Shown: positions 8,682-20,420 of the stretch, piece after piece
Layout: the number at the start of each line of letters is the position of its first letter
How positions within the stretch are numbered: position 1 is the first letter of the stretch
NCBI RefSeq assembly: GCF_018145875.1
Contig: NZ_JAGSSV010000003.1
Coordinates: forward strand, 62,001 to 126,000
Length of the DNA stretch: 64,000 bases
Direction: 5' to 3'
From: Marinomonas vulgaris
GTDB taxonomy: Bacteria > Pseudomonadota > Gammaproteobacteria > Pseudomonadales > Marinomonadaceae
Position numbers and translations under genes: made by a program
Notes under the pieces: model-generated
Database searches by the model: none
What the model was told of the DNA's origin: nothing
Seen by the model: the letters and a program-made list of their open reading frames with translations, nothing else

Positions 8682-10211
8682 CTAACCAAAATCGTGGCTA
8701 ATCAGGTCGAGCATTGGGTTGTAAAGCGGCTCTGTCGTTATTTGACGGGAAGCTTTTTTGGTCTTTTCGGCGACGGGTTCCGCCGCTAAATCACTTTGTA
8801 CGGCGCTTTTTAGTGCGCTTTCAGCTATAGTTTCGGCTTCGTCCAGCTCATCGCTAGCGGGCGCGTTTGCATCTTGTATTTTTAGGTGTTCAGCCAAGGC
8901 CTTGGCCAAAGGTTCCACGTCATTCAGTGTTACGTTAACCGCCAACCAGTGGTTAGCGTCTTTTTCATGACTGACCAAGGTACCCGGAACAATGGCATGA
9001 CGGAAGGTGCCGAGTAAGGTGGTCATTTTCGTGCTGTCTAAAGGGGAAGACAAACGCATCCATAATGCCATGCCGCCTTTACTGGCCGCAAAACTCACTC
9101 GGTCACCCAAACGGGTTTCTAAATGCGACTTGATGCGTTCTGCGTTGGCCCAGACATCACGGGCACGGCGCGTGATTGAGCGCTTACTATTGAGTTGTAG
9201 AGCATCGCATAGCGTCGCTTGTTGGCCTTCATTTAATGCCATGTCGGCACCTAAAAATGCACCGTCTAACTCATCATGATAACGAGCTGGTAAGCACCAA
9301 GCTGCTGACCGCCCTGATGTTTGCGATTCAACGCCACCGATATACACAATTTGGTCGGCGGTGTCTAAAGATTTGTAGGTCATCATAGGGCTGCTGCGAT
9401 AAGCCAGATGCGAGCACAAATCCCACTCAATCACCGGCAAAGCGGCTTCTTCTATGATGGCAATCCAACGACGTAAACTCAGATTGCTAATCAACTGTCC
9501 CGTCGGAAACGAGAATTGCCCAGGCAACACCAATAAGCGAATCGGTTGCTCTCGTAAGCAAGTGATGGCTAGATCCAAATCCACTCCCCGTTCTCCTGCG
9601 CTCAAGGTCACCACTTGTCGACCTAAACTTTGCAGAGTCGTGGTGATGCGCGGATCGCAAGGGCTAAGCACCAATACTTGATCGCCACGCTGTGTGAGCG
9701 TCTGCACACTTTGGGTGAACATCGCCAACGGCGAGTTACCCAGCCATAGCTTAGCGGCGTGAGTTTTGATCGATACGCTTTTTAAATACTCACTTACTTG
9801 ATCACGAGTAGCCAAATGCCCTTTGCCCAACACAGGTAAGAAACTATCATCGGAGCTAGAAATGGGGCTCAACAACACATCGCCTTGATCCACTAACGCC
9901 ATGTGATGGGCCAAGCTCGCCCATGCTGTTTGCGTGCCTTGACCAGGTAAGGTATGAAGACTTTCCCCTGCTAACAAGAGTGCAGGTTTGTTGCCACTTC
10001 GATGACACACAAAGTAACCGGATTTAGGTCGAGATTCGATCCAACCCTCTTCGCTGAGCAATTCATAACCATGAATAATGGTGTTTAAACTCAACCCCAA
10101 TTGCTTGGATAAAGCGCGCAACGACGGCATTCTGTCCCCTGCCACCAGCGCATCTTGCGACATTTGACCGAGAAACCAATCCACGACCCCTTTGTATAAA
10201 AAATCCGCCAC
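8682..10211 (-). CDS. MocR-type (GntR) regulator with degenerate aminotransferase domain
   Basis: 509-residue protein with an N-terminal GntR winged helix (VAGDRMPSLRALSKQLGLSLNTI, residues about 22-45) joined to a class I aminotransferase-like domain. The FSFPTG turn is kept, but the segment that should hold the PLP lysine reads YIGGVESQTSGRSAAW, with no lysine; the usual carboxylate arginine near the end (WLAVNVTLND) is also absent. A C-terminal extension of about 65 residues, acidic and alanine-rich and ending PLYNPMLDLISHDFG, follows the fold. The start is GTG with AGAGGG upstream. It is divergent from csdA, with TATCTGT direct repeats in the shared promoter region. It probably senses a ligand without, or with altered, PLP chemistry. 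Confidence 0.85.
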   Translation of the reverse strand: MADFLYKGVVDWFLGQMSQDALVAGDRMPSLRALSKQLGLSLNTIIHGYELLSEEGWIESRPKSGYFVCHRSGNKPALLLAGESLHTLPGQGTQTAWASLAHHMALVDQGDVLLSPISSSDDSFLPVLGKGHLATRDQVSEYLKSVSIKTHAAKLWLGNSPLAMFTQSVQTLTQRGDQVLVLSPCDPRITTTLQSLGRQVVTLSAGERGVDLDLAITCLREQPIRLLVLPGQFSFPTGQLISNLSLRRWIAIIEEAALPVIEWDLCSHLAYRSSPMMTYKSLDTADQIVYIGGVESQTSGRSAAWCLPARYHDELDGAFLGADMALNEGQQATLCDALQLNSKRSITRRARDVWANAERIKSHLETRLGDRVSFAASKGGMALWMRLSSPLDSTKMTTLLGTFRHAIVPGTLVSHEKDANHWLAVNVTLNDVEPLAKALAEHLKIQDANAPASDELDEAETIAESALKSAVQSDLAAEPVAEKTKKASRQITTEPLYNPMLDLISHDFG

Positions 10212-10242
10212 GAATGTGTACCCTCTTTAATTTTTTGGCTTA

Positions 10243-10283
10243 TATCTGTTATCAAAGAGTATAGTATTCTTCTTTGTATCTGT
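10243..10283. promoter_or_regulatory. Candidate MocR operator: two TATCTGT direct repeats
   Basis: TATCTGT at 10243-10249 and 10277-10283, 34 bases start to start (about three helical turns), in the divergent region between the MocR gene and csdA. MocR proteins such as GabR bind spaced direct repeats of this kind, so this is a candidate autoregulatory site (inference). Confidence 0.45.
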
Positions 10284-10389
10284 CTTAAAAAATGCCGATG
10301 AAAGCGCAAGGCTTTCTGTTTAAAGGTCAGTTAGGGTACAATTTTTGGTCTTTCGCCCTTTTCGTCTTTTTGCCCAAAGTAGAGTACTC

Positions 10390-11607
10390 ATGGCTTTTGA
10401 CCCTTCCTTGCTGCGCCCTTTATTCCCGATTTTATCGCAACCGGCCTATGAGCATCCGCTGACCTATTTAGACAACGCGGCTACTACGCAAAAGCCGCTC
10501 GCGGTGCTCGACGCCATACAAAACTATTACCGCACCGGCAACGCCAATGTTCACCGTGGCGCGCACTTTTTGAGCGACCGAGCAACCAATCAGTTCGAGC
10601 ATGCTCGACACACCCTCGCCCACTTTCTACAGGCTCCGGAACAGAGTCATATTATTTGGACGAAAGGCGCCACAGAAGCCATTAATATGGTGGCCTACGG
10701 TTTAGAGCATGTGCTCGCCAAAGGCGATGAGATCCTCATCACCAGTTTAGAGCATCACGCTAACTTGGTGCCCTGGCAACAATTGGCGTTTCGTACTGGC
10801 GCGCGTTTGCGCGTGTTGCCGCTCACGTCCAGCGGCGAGTGGGAAGCAGAATTTGCCCATTACTTTTCCGATCGAACCCGCATCTTCGCCGCCACACAAA
10901 TCTCCAATGCGATCGGCACAACGACACCTATGCAAACCATGCTCGACCTTGCCAAACAGCAGGGGGCTTTTACGCTTGTGGATGGCGCGCAGGCCGTGGC
11001 GCACTACCCTGTGAATGTCAGTGAATTAGATTGCGATTTTTACGTGTTTTCTGGCCATAAAATGTATGGCCCAACGGGCATCGGAGTCTTATACGGCAAA
11101 CAACACGCGCTGGAAGTCTTGATACCTTATCAAACAGGGGGCGAAATGGTTCGACATGTGTCCCATCAGGCGACGGAATTCAATGTCTTGCCTTATCGCT
11201 TGGAAGCCGGCACACCCAATATCGAAGGGGTGATTGGACTAGCGGCGGCATGTGATTTTTTGTCGGCGCAAGATCGGTCAGCATTATTGGCGTGGGAACA
11301 AAGCTTGGCGCATCATGTGTACACAAGGCTCCACAAAGAAGGCGGCATTGAATTACACTCACCTGAAAACAGCACCACCTTGGTGTCGCTCAGTGTGCCT
11401 AATGTGCATCTTTTGGATTTGAACGCCTACCTAGACAGCCAAGGTGTGGCGGTGCGTGCCGGTAGTCACTGCGCCCACCCGCTGATGGCGCAACTTGGCG
11501 TGTCGGGTACTTTGCGAGCGTCTTTCGCTTGCTACAATACCCTTAAAGAAGCGGATCGATTTTGCGACGTGCTGATCGACGCCATTGATTTACTGAACGA
11601 TGAGTAA
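10390..11607 (+). CDS. csdA: Cysteine desulfurase CsdA (SufS/CsdA group)
   Basis: 405-residue PLP enzyme that takes sulfur from cysteine as an enzyme persulfide. ATG at 10390 was chosen; an in-frame TTG at 10345 would add 15 residues with no family similarity. Marks: TYLDNAATTQKP near residue 24, NVHRGAHFLS, LEHHANLVPW, VDGAQAVAH, the PLP lysine in FSGHKMYGPTG and the persulfide cysteine in RAGSHCAHP (about residue 361). The downstream csdE and the convergent tcdA reproduce the E. coli csdA-csdE-tcdA arrangement, so CsdA is preferred over SufS. It delivers sulfur to CsdE, probably in support of tRNA ct6A formation by TcdA. Confidence 0.9.
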   Translation: MAFDPSLLRPLFPILSQPAYEHPLTYLDNAATTQKPLAVLDAIQNYYRTGNANVHRGAHFLSDRATNQFEHARHTLAHFLQAPEQSHIIWTKGATEAINMVAYGLEHVLAKGDEILITSLEHHANLVPWQQLAFRTGARLRVLPLTSSGEWEAEFAHYFSDRTRIFAATQISNAIGTTTPMQTMLDLAKQQGAFTLVDGAQAVAHYPVNVSELDCDFYVFSGHKMYGPTGIGVLYGKQHALEVLIPYQTGGEMVRHVSHQATEFNVLPYRLEAGTPNIEGVIGLAAACDFLSAQDRSALLAWEQSLAHHVYTRLHKEGGIELHSPENSTTLVSLSVPNVHLLDLNAYLDSQGVAVRAGSHCAHPLMAQLGVSGTLRASFACYNTLKEADRFCDVLIDAIDLLNDE

Positions 11608-11613
11608 CTCACG

Positions 11614-12009
11614 ATGACAAATGCACCTTCACTAGACATCGAACACCAACTGCAAGCGTGTCGTAGCAAAGAAGAAACGTTTAAAACCTTGGTTGTTTTG
11701 AGTAAAACCCTACCAAGATTGAGCGACGATGAAAAAATCGAAGACAACAAGGTGAAAGGCTGCGAAAGCGCGGTCTGGCTCATCATCGAAGACATCAACG
11801 ACGTTCGTCACATTAGAGCCGACAGCGACGCCAAACTGATGCGCGGCGTACTGGTTGCCCTGTTAAGCTTGGTGGCAGATAAATCTTTCGCCGACATTCA
11901 ACAAATGGACTTGAAGCGTGAACTGGCTGAACTCAACTTATCTAGCTACCTGACCAGCTCACGTACCAATGGTGTACTGGCTATTTTGGCTCAGATCCAG
12001 CGGCCTTAG
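11614..12009 (+). CDS. csdE: Sulfur acceptor protein CsdE (SufE-like)
   Basis: 131-residue SufE-family protein that accepts persulfide sulfur from CsdA. The acceptor cysteine is in KVKGCESAVWL (C50). It starts six bases after csdA and is surely co-transcribed. The 3' end overlaps the 3' end of tcdA on the opposite strand by 29 bases (11981-12009). Length and the SxLTSSRTNGVLAIL C-terminal helix agree with the family. Confidence 0.9.
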   Translation: MTNAPSLDIEHQLQACRSKEETFKTLVVLSKTLPRLSDDEKIEDNKVKGCESAVWLIIEDINDVRHIRADSDAKLMRGVLVALLSLVADKSFADIQQMDLKRELAELNLSSYLTSSRTNGVLAILAQIQRP

Positions 12010-12772
12010 CGAGCTTTTCCAGTACTCTCGACACAGCAACAAACGCAAAAGACGCGGTCACCGCGGTGCTCGCGCCAAAGCCAGTATCGCAGTTCATTTT
12101 GGTTTCTGTGTCGCCTTTGAGACGTTGATAAGAGACAGTGCCGTCGCCTTGTGGGTAGCGTAATTGCTCGGTGGAATACACACACTCGATGTCAAAGCGG
12201 CGCTTCGGATTGCGCGTAAAATTATAATAGCGACGTAGAAAATTGCGCAATTTGGCCGCTAATGGGTCTTTTTCTGTTTTAGCCAAATCACCAATCAGGA
12301 TTTTGGTTGGGTCTGTTTGACCGCCTGCACCGCCGACGGTAATCACTTTGCGCTTATTGCTCTTACTCCACGCCATAAGAGCCGCTTTTGGCTTGATACT
12401 GTCTATGCAGTCAATAATGTAATCAAACGGCTCAGACAATAGCTCAGATAGATTTTCAGGGGTAATAAAGTCTTCTATACAAGTCACTTGGCAATGCGGA
12501 TGGATCAACTTGATGCGCTGAGCCATAACATCGACTTTCGCTTCACCGATCGTGCCGTCTAGCGCGTGAATTTGGCGATTAACATTAGTAACGCAGACAT
12601 CGTCCATGTCAATCAAGGTGATGCGACCAATACCTGAGCGCGCCAAGGCTTCTGCCGCCCAAGAGCCCACCCCACCAATGCCGATAACGCAAATATGCGC
12701 CTGCGAAAAAGCCTCATACCCAGCATCGCCATACAAACGGCGAATACCGCCAAATCGTTGATCGTCTGTCAC
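11981..12772 (-). CDS. tcdA: tRNA threonylcarbamoyladenosine dehydratase TcdA
   Basis: 263-residue E1-like ATP-dependent enzyme (CsdL/YgdL) that cyclises t6A37 of tRNA to ct6A. The nucleotide-binding loop is GIGGVGSWAAEAL (from residue 31), followed by LIDMDDVCVTNVNRQ, which is characteristic of ThiF/MoeB/TcdA proteins. FDYIIDCIDSIKPKAAL and GGAGGQTDPTKI are typical TcdA segments. It is convergent with csdE, the same partnership as in E. coli. The C-terminal hydrophobic stretch (ASTAVTASFAFVAV) may touch the membrane, as reported for the family. Confidence 0.93.
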   Translation of the reverse strand: MTDDQRFGGIRRLYGDAGYEAFSQAHICVIGIGGVGSWAAEALARSGIGRITLIDMDDVCVTNVNRQIHALDGTIGEAKVDVMAQRIKLIHPHCQVTCIEDFITPENLSELLSEPFDYIIDCIDSIKPKAALMAWSKSNKRKVITVGGAGGQTDPTKILIGDLAKTEKDPLAAKLRNFLRRYYNFTRNPKRRFDIECVYSTEQLRYPQGDGTVSYQRLKGDTETKMNCDTGFGASTAVTASFAFVAVSRVLEKLAKAAGSEPK

Positions 12773-12882
12773 TTTTGTCTCCTCGCAGGCAGATCGTCCT
12801 GCGTTTTGCGTTTAATGCGTGTATTCTTGTAAAGGCCGTAAGATACGGATTTTTGTAACGTATTACCCCAGCTGTGAGCCCT

Positions 12883-13623
12883 ATGATCGAACAAGCTTTT
12901 GAAATACTTGGTGTTACCCCTAGAGAAACTCAGCTTTACCAAACGTTGTTAAAACTGGGGCCCTCGTCGATTCGAGACATCGCCGAGCACAGCGGCATCA
13001 ACCGCGGTACGGCCTATGAATCTCTGAAACAGCTGCAGACTAAAGGTATTGTTAGCTATTTTCCTAAAGGAAAACGTCGCTTTTTCATGGCGGAAAACCC
13101 TGATATTTTGTTGAACCTAGCGGAAGAAAAACGCAACCGCTTGAACAAAACCATCGACAACTTAAAAAACACCATTATTCCCAACTTGCATCAGCAACAG
13201 CCAGACTACCACCAAACCAATGTGCGCTATTATGAAGGGGACGACGGCATCGAGTGGGTCTTGCGCGATATTTTAAACGTGGTGTCTCAACAAGACCATA
13301 AAGAATATTGTGTGTTTTCATCTAAGCCGATTCGGCCTTTTTTGTATCGCCCCTTTCCAAACTACACCAAACAGCGGGTTAAATTGGGCATCAATGTAAA
13401 AGTCATTGCTTTGGGAGACGGTGGCGAAGAAGCCGAATTGTCGGAACGAAAATGGATCAAAACCGAAGGTTCAGTCGACGCCAGTTACATTGCTATTTAC
13501 CCACCAAAATGTGCCATTATTTCCCTCGCCAGCAACAACTTTCCCTCTGCTGTGGTGTTGGAGTCCAAAGACATTGCCAAGGCTCAGCAGATTATTTTCG
13601 ACACCCTTTGGAAGATGTTGTAG
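12883..13623 (+). CDS. TrmB-family helix-turn-helix regulator
   Basis: About 246-residue regulator. The N-terminal winged helix (TPRETQLYQTLLKLGPSSIRDI, then SGINRGTAYESLKQLQTKGIV) matches the TrmB/sugar-specific family. A coiled helix (ENPDILLNLAEEKRNRLNKTID) leads to a C-terminal ligand-binding domain with EYCVFSSKPIRPFLY and VKVIALGDGGEEAELSERKW, similar to the phospholipase D-like effector fold of TrmB proteins. ATG 12883 is used; GTG 12874 is an alternative and neither has a strong ribosome site. It stands alone between tcdA (divergent) and the atp operon (convergent). The target is unknown. Confidence 0.85.
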   Translation: MIEQAFEILGVTPRETQLYQTLLKLGPSSIRDIAEHSGINRGTAYESLKQLQTKGIVSYFPKGKRRFFMAENPDILLNLAEEKRNRLNKTIDNLKNTIIPNLHQQQPDYHQTNVRYYEGDDGIEWVLRDILNVVSQQDHKEYCVFSSKPIRPFLYRPFPNYTKQRVKLGINVKVIALGDGGEEAELSERKWIKTEGSVDASYIAIYPPKCAIISLASNNFPSAVVLESKDIAKAQQIIFDTLWKML

Positions 13624-13678
13624 CGTTTTTATAGCCACTTTAGGGTTCGAGCGACTAGAACATAAAATATAGACCATT

Positions 13679-13706
13679 AAAAAAGCAGCCCTTAGGCTGC
13701 TTTTTT
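13679..13706. terminator. Bidirectional terminator between the TrmB-like gene and the atp operon
   Basis: Perfect 12-bp stem AAAAAAGCAGCC / GGCTGCTTTTTT with a CTTA loop, A- and T-rich at both ends. It can end the plus-strand regulator and the minus-strand atp operon. Confidence 0.9.
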
Positions 13707-13731
13707 GATTTCTCTAATTCAACAATAACGC

Positions 13732-14151
13732 TTATTTTTGCTGGCGAAACTGCTGAATCGTACGTAGGCGGGCCATGGCTTCTGCCAATTCCACTGTCGC
13801 ACGAGAGTAATCGACATCAGGTTGTTGATTCGCAAAAAGCTCTTTCGCATGCTCTTGAGCTTTTAGTGCTGCCTCTTCGTCCAGATCTCTTGCACGAGTG
13901 GCTGAGTTAGCCAAGACAGTGACACGGTGTGGTTGAACTTCTAAGAAGCCACCAGACACGAAGATAAACTCTTCATCACCATTTTCTTTAACCACACGAA
14001 CAGGACCAGGTTCCAGAGTCGTCAACAACTGTGCGTGGCCAGGCATAATACCTAGATCGCCGTAGGAGCCTGACGCCACAAGATATTGAACCTTACCGGA
14101 AAAAATCTCTTGCTCAGCGCTTACGATATCGCAGAGTACTGTGATAGCCAT
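13732..14151 (-). CDS. atpC: ATP synthase epsilon subunit
   Basis: 139-residue F1 epsilon subunit of the central stalk, coupling rotation and inhibiting ATPase. N-terminal beta-sandwich ([38 protein letters not shown]) and C-terminal two-helix hairpin ([33 protein letters not shown]). It is the last gene of the operon, separated from atpD by a 62-base gap holding a perfect hairpin, and followed by a strong terminator. Confidence 0.97.
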   Translation of the reverse strand: MAITVLCDIVSAEQEIFSGKVQYLVASGSYGDLGIMPGHAQLLTTLEPGPVRVVKENGDEEFIFVSGGFLEVQPHRVTVLANSATRARDLDEEAALKAQEHAKELFANQQPDVDYSRATVELAEAMARLRTIQQFRQQK

Positions 14152-14176
14152 AAGTTGCCTCTCTTAGTCATACTCA

Positions 14177-14201
14177 GTAAAAGCATCTAGGATGCTTTTA
14201 C
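14177..14201 (-). repeat. Perfect hairpin between atpD and atpC
   Basis: GTAAAAGCATC / GATGCTTTTAC, 11 pairs with a three-base loop, 12 bases past the atpD stop and upstream of the atpC ribosome site. No T tract follows, so it is more likely an mRNA stability or translation element than a terminator. Confidence 0.65.
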
Positions 14202-14213
14202 ATCGTGTGATGG

Positions 14214-15602
<1,389 letters not shown>

Positions 15603-15619
15603 TTAAATACCTAAATACC

Positions 15620-16480
15620 TTAAACCGCTGCCGCGCCGCTGACTATCTCAGAAATTTCCTGAGTGATCGCTGCTTGACGAGCCTTGTTGTACACCAACTG
15701 CAATTCATCAATGATATCGCCCGCGTTGTCGGTTGCGTTTTTCATCGCAAGCATTCGAGATGCTTGTTCACACGCAATGTTCTCAACGACTGACTGATAT
15801 ACTTGAGATTCAATGTAGCGAACCAATAATTCGTTTAAAATTTCAACGGGCTCTGGTTCGTAGATGTAATCCCAGTGGTGCTGTAACTCTGTATTCTCTT
15901 CCGCTTTTAATGGCAAAAGTTGCTCGACTTTAGGGACTTGAGTCATGGTATTCACGAACTCATTAGACACCACGTAAAGACGATCAATGCGACCTTCATC
16001 AAACGCGTCCAGCATCACCTTTACGCTACCGACTAGGTCGTCCGCTTTGGGTGCATCACCTAGACCGGTGAAGGCTGCTGTGACATTTCCGCCGTAGTTA
16101 CGAAAGAATGAAACCGCTTTGCTGCCGATAGCACAAACGTCGATTTCAACGTTGTTATCAGCAAACTGCTTCATGTCTTTGATGGCTTTTTTGAACACGT
16201 TAATGTTCAAACCGCCACACAAACCACGATCAGAAGAGACTACGATATAACCAACACGATTCGCCTTACGTTCGGTAAGGTAACGGTGTTTATACTCAGG
16301 ATTCGCGTTGGCCAAGTGACCAACTACTTGGCGAATTCGTTCCGCATACGGACGAGAAGCGGCCATACGATCCTGAGCTTTACGCGTTTTACTCGCCGCT
16401 ACTTTTTCCATAGCACGGGTAATTTTACGCGTATTGTTAATGCTCGAAATCTGAGTACGTATCTCTTTTCCGACTGCCAT
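15620..16480 (-). CDS. atpG: ATP synthase gamma subunit
   Basis: 286-residue central shaft of F1. The N-terminal helix starts [30 protein letters not shown] and the C-terminal helix ends in [22 protein letters not shown], together forming the coiled coil inside the alpha3beta3 ring. [15 protein letters not shown] is the family signature region. An 84-base gap with a hairpin (16529-16557) separates it from atpA. Confidence 0.97.
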   Translation of the reverse strand: MAVGKEIRTQISSINNTRKITRAMEKVAASKTRKAQDRMAASRPYAERIRQVVGHLANANPEYKHRYLTERKANRVGYIVVSSDRGLCGGLNINVFKKAIKDMKQFADNNVEIDVCAIGSKAVSFFRNYGGNVTAAFTGLGDAPKADDLVGSVKVMLDAFDEGRIDRLYVVSNEFVNTMTQVPKVEQLLPLKAEENTELQHHWDYIYEPEPVEILNELLVRYIESQVYQSVVENIACEQASRMLAMKNATDNAGDIIDELQLVYNKARQAAITQEISEIVSGAAAV

Positions 16481-16528
16481 AATAGAACTGCCCTTGTGAG
16501 AATGTTATTTCACAAACTGCAAGAAGAT

Positions 16529-16557
16529 GGTGACAAGCTGATTAACGGCTTGTCACC
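16529..16557 (-). repeat. Hairpin between atpA and atpG
   Basis: GGTGACAAGC / GCTTGTCACC, ten perfect pairs around a nine-base loop, just after the atpA stop codon at 16565. There is no T tract on the minus strand, so it is probably a processing or stability element. Confidence 0.6.
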
Positions 16558-16564
16558 AAAGTCA

Positions 16565-18109
16565 TTACCAAGTTTGCGTCGCTTTAAACTTCTCGATTGC
16601 CGCTTTCAATGTCGCTTCAATCTCGCCGTTAAAATTACCAGTTTTGTTGATGTCAGCCATCACGTCAGCGTGTTCGCTGTTCATGAAGCCTAACAATGCT
16701 GTTTCAAAACTGCCAATTTTGCTTGTTTCAACATCTTCAAGGTAGCCATCATTAGCAGCGTAAAGAACTACACCCATATCTGCTACAGGCATAGGAGAGA
16801 ACTGTTTCTGTTTCATCAGTTCTGTCACTTGTTTACCGTGCTCAAGCTGCTTACGAGTTGCTTCGTCTAGGTCAGATGCGAACTGAGCGAAGGCCGCCAA
16901 TTCACGGTACTGAGCCAAGGCAAGACGAATACCACCGCCAAGCTTCTTAACGATCTTAGTTTGCGCTGCACCACCTACACGAGATACAGAAATACCTGCG
17001 TTCATCGCTGGACGAATACCGGCATTAAACAAGCTCGTTTCTAGGAAGATCTGACCATCGGTGATGGAGATAACGTTTGTCGGTACGAAAGCCGATACGT
17101 CACCACCTTGTGTTTCGATGATTGGCAATGCGGTCAAAGAACCGGTTTTACCTTTCACTTCACCATTGGTGAATTTCTCTACGTATTCTTCGTTTACACG
17201 AGAAGCACGCTCAAGAAGACGAGAGTGAAGGTAGAAAACGTCACCTGGGTAGGCTTCACGACCTGGTGGACGACGAAGAAGCAACGAGATTTGACGGTAA
17301 GCCCAAGCTTGTTTCGTCAAGTCATCGTATACGATCAACGCATCTTCACCGCGGTCACGGAAATATTCACCCATAGTACAACCAGTGTATGGCGCTAGGA
17401 AAAGCATAGACGCTGGATCGGATGCACCGGCTGAAACAACCGTGGTGTACTCCATTGCGCCAGCTTCTTCAAGCTTACGTACTACGTTGGCAATAGTAGA
17501 TTGCTTCTGACCAATCGCTACATAGACACACTTAATGCCGCTGTATTTTTGAGCGATGATAGTATCGATCGCAAGTGCTGTTTTACCAACCTGACGGTCA
17601 CCGATAATCAACTCACGCTGACCACGACCTACTGGTACCATGGCATCAATTGCCTTGTAACCTGTTTGGATTGGTTGATCAACAGACTGACGAGCAATAA
17701 CGCCAGGCGCTACTTTTTCAACTTTGTCTGTTAGTTTTGCATCGATTGCGCCCTTGCCGTCGATTGGGTTACCCAATGCGTCAACAACACGACCTAGCAA
17801 TTCAGGACCTACTGGAACTTCCAGAATGCGACCTGTACATTTCACTTTTTGACCTTCTACAAGGTCTTGGTATTGACCCAATACAACCGCACCAACAGAG
17901 TCACGCTCTAGGTTCAAGGCCATACCGTAAACACCACCAGGGAATTCAATCATTTCCCCGTACATAACATCTGCCAAGCCGTGGATCAGAACGATACCGT
18001 CTGCCACACTGACAATTGTGCCCTCATTTTGGGCGTCAGAAGACACATCAAGATTCTCGATGCGCTTCTTAATAATCTCGCTGATCTCAGATGGATTCAG
18101 TTGCTGCAT
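16565..18109 (-). CDS. atpA: ATP synthase alpha subunit
   Basis: 514-residue non-catalytic nucleotide-binding F1 subunit. Walker A is GDRQVGKT at residues 170-177. The N-terminal amphipathic region ([20 protein letters not shown]) that binds delta is present, as are [42 protein letters not shown] and [12 protein letters not shown] with the arginine finger. Standard length. It follows atpH by 37 bases. Confidence 0.98.
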   Translation of the reverse strand: MQQLNPSEISEIIKKRIENLDVSSDAQNEGTIVSVADGIVLIHGLADVMYGEMIEFPGGVYGMALNLERDSVGAVVLGQYQDLVEGQKVKCTGRILEVPVGPELLGRVVDALGNPIDGKGAIDAKLTDKVEKVAPGVIARQSVDQPIQTGYKAIDAMVPVGRGQRELIIGDRQVGKTALAIDTIIAQKYSGIKCVYVAIGQKQSTIANVVRKLEEAGAMEYTTVVSAGASDPASMLFLAPYTGCTMGEYFRDRGEDALIVYDDLTKQAWAYRQISLLLRRPPGREAYPGDVFYLHSRLLERASRVNEEYVEKFTNGEVKGKTGSLTALPIIETQGGDVSAFVPTNVISITDGQIFLETSLFNAGIRPAMNAGISVSRVGGAAQTKIVKKLGGGIRLALAQYRELAAFAQFASDLDEATRKQLEHGKQVTELMKQKQFSPMPVADMGVVLYAANDGYLEDVETSKIGSFETALLGFMNSEHADVMADINKTGNFNGEIEATLKAAIEKFKATQTW

Positions 18110-18127
18110 GCTAAATTCCTCAACCCG

Positions 18128-18145
18128 GTTTCGATTTAACGAAAC
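18128..18145 (-). repeat. Short hairpin between atpH and atpA
   Basis: GTTTCG / CGAAAC with a six-base loop in the 37-base gap just after the atpH stop. It is short and could be chance, but it continues the pattern of hairpins between atp cistrons. Confidence 0.35.
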
Positions 18146-18146
18146 A

Positions 18147-18683
18147 CTAGGAGTTTATCGCCTCGGACAGTTTCGCTAGTTTACCGCGAACTGAACCGTC
18201 GATGATTAAGTCACCTGTACGAATAACCACGCCACCGATTAGGCTTGCGTCTGTTTCACTGGTTAAGTTGACGGTACGGTCTAACTTTTTACTCAATGAA
18301 GCGGCCAGTGCTTGTGCTTGTTCTGCTGTTAATTCGAAGGCAGACGTAAACTTCACGTTTACCGCTTTTTCGAAATTCAGTTTGAACTGTGAAAATAACT
18401 CAGAAATAGCTGGGATCAGCGTTAAACGATTATTCACCGCTAGGGTCAATAAAAAAGCTTTCCCTTGTTCTGTGGTTACTTCTGCACAAACGTCCGCTAG
18501 AGCGCTTGCCTTCTCTTCCGCACTAAAAGCTGGATTTCCAAGTGCTTTTTTAAGCTTAGGTTCCATGGTCACAACGGCTAATGTGTTTAACATATCAGCC
18601 CATTGTGAAATATGACCTTGCTCTCTCGCAACTTCAAAAACCGCTTTTGCGTACGGTCGCGCGACTGTTTTTAATTCAGCCAT
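18147..18683 (-). CDS. atpH: ATP synthase delta subunit
   Basis: 178-residue peripheral-stalk subunit joining F1 alpha to the b subunits. N-terminal helical domain ([16 protein letters not shown], residues 7-22), and the C-terminal signature [25 protein letters not shown]. It is 11 bases downstream of atpF. Confidence 0.96.
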   Translation of the reverse strand: MAELKTVARPYAKAVFEVAREQGHISQWADMLNTLAVVTMEPKLKKALGNPAFSAEEKASALADVCAEVTTEQGKAFLLTLAVNNRLTLIPAISELFSQFKLNFEKAVNVKFTSAFELTAEQAQALAASLSKKLDRTVNLTSETDASLIGGVVIRTGDLIIDGSVRGKLAKLSEAINS

Positions 18684-18694
18684 TAGACCCTCGC

Positions 18695-19165
18695 TTAAAG
18701 CTCTTTGGCGAGCTGTTCAACGATCTCGCTATGTGCTTTCTCGTCAATGGTGGCTCCCAAAATCTTCTCGGCACCAGCAAATGCAAGAACGGAAACTTGA
18801 GCACGCAATGCTTCTTTAGCACGCATTACGTCTTGTTCGATCTCTGCTTGAGCTACTTCGCGCAGACGCTTGCCGTCGGCAATTACCTGCTCTTTTGCCT
18901 CGTCGACCATTTGGCTCGCACGTTTGTTGGCTTGTTCAATTATCTCGGCCGCGTTCTCTTTGCTTTCACGTAGAATTTGAGAGGCTTGTTCTTGCGCCAA
19001 CTCAAGGTCACGTGAAGCACGGTTCGCTGCTTCCAAACCGTCTGCGATTTTCTTGCTACGCTCTTCGAGCGCAGCAATCACTGGTGGCCACACAAATTTC
19101 ATGCAGAACCAGACAAAAATCGCAAACGAGATAGCTTGGCCTAGAAGTGTGAGATTTAAATTCAC
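18695..19165 (-). CDS. atpF: ATP synthase b subunit
   Basis: 156-residue peripheral-stalk subunit: one N-terminal membrane helix ([27 protein letters not shown], residues about 7-33) and then a long charged right-handed coiled coil. The membrane arginine/lysine boundary [17 protein letters not shown] is typical. It comes after atpE, with the terminator-like hairpin at 19192-19221 between them. Confidence 0.97.
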   Translation of the reverse strand: MNLNLTLLGQAISFAIFVWFCMKFVWPPVIAALEERSKKIADGLEAANRASRDLELAQEQASQILRESKENAAEIIEQANKRASQMVDEAKEQVIADGKRLREVAQAEIEQDVMRAKEALRAQVSVLAFAGAEKILGATIDEKAHSEIVEQLAKEL

Positions 19166-19191
19166 GCTAATATCCTCGCTCTAAGTCGTTT

Positions 19192-19219
19192 AAAAAAGTT
19201 TTCAAAGTAGTCTGAAAAC

Positions 19220-19221
<2 letters not shown>
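19192..19221 (-). terminator. Terminator-like hairpin directly after atpE
   Basis: On the minus strand AAGTTTTCA / TGAAAACTT (nine perfect pairs, eight-base loop) is followed at once by TTTT, giving six T in a row with the stem end. It overlaps the atpE stop codon (19220-19222). Inside an essential operon it can only be a partial terminator or 3' stabiliser; it would favour atpE over downstream genes (inference). Confidence 0.55.
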
Positions 19222-19492
<271 letters not shown>

Positions 19493-19542
19493 TCACAGTT
19501 TTAGATTTACAAGGTTTAAAAACACAGGGGATTACAAAATCA

Positions 19543-20388
<846 letters not shown>

Positions 20389-20420
20389 TCAATTATTAAA
20401 ACGATTTTCCTTTTTGCTGA

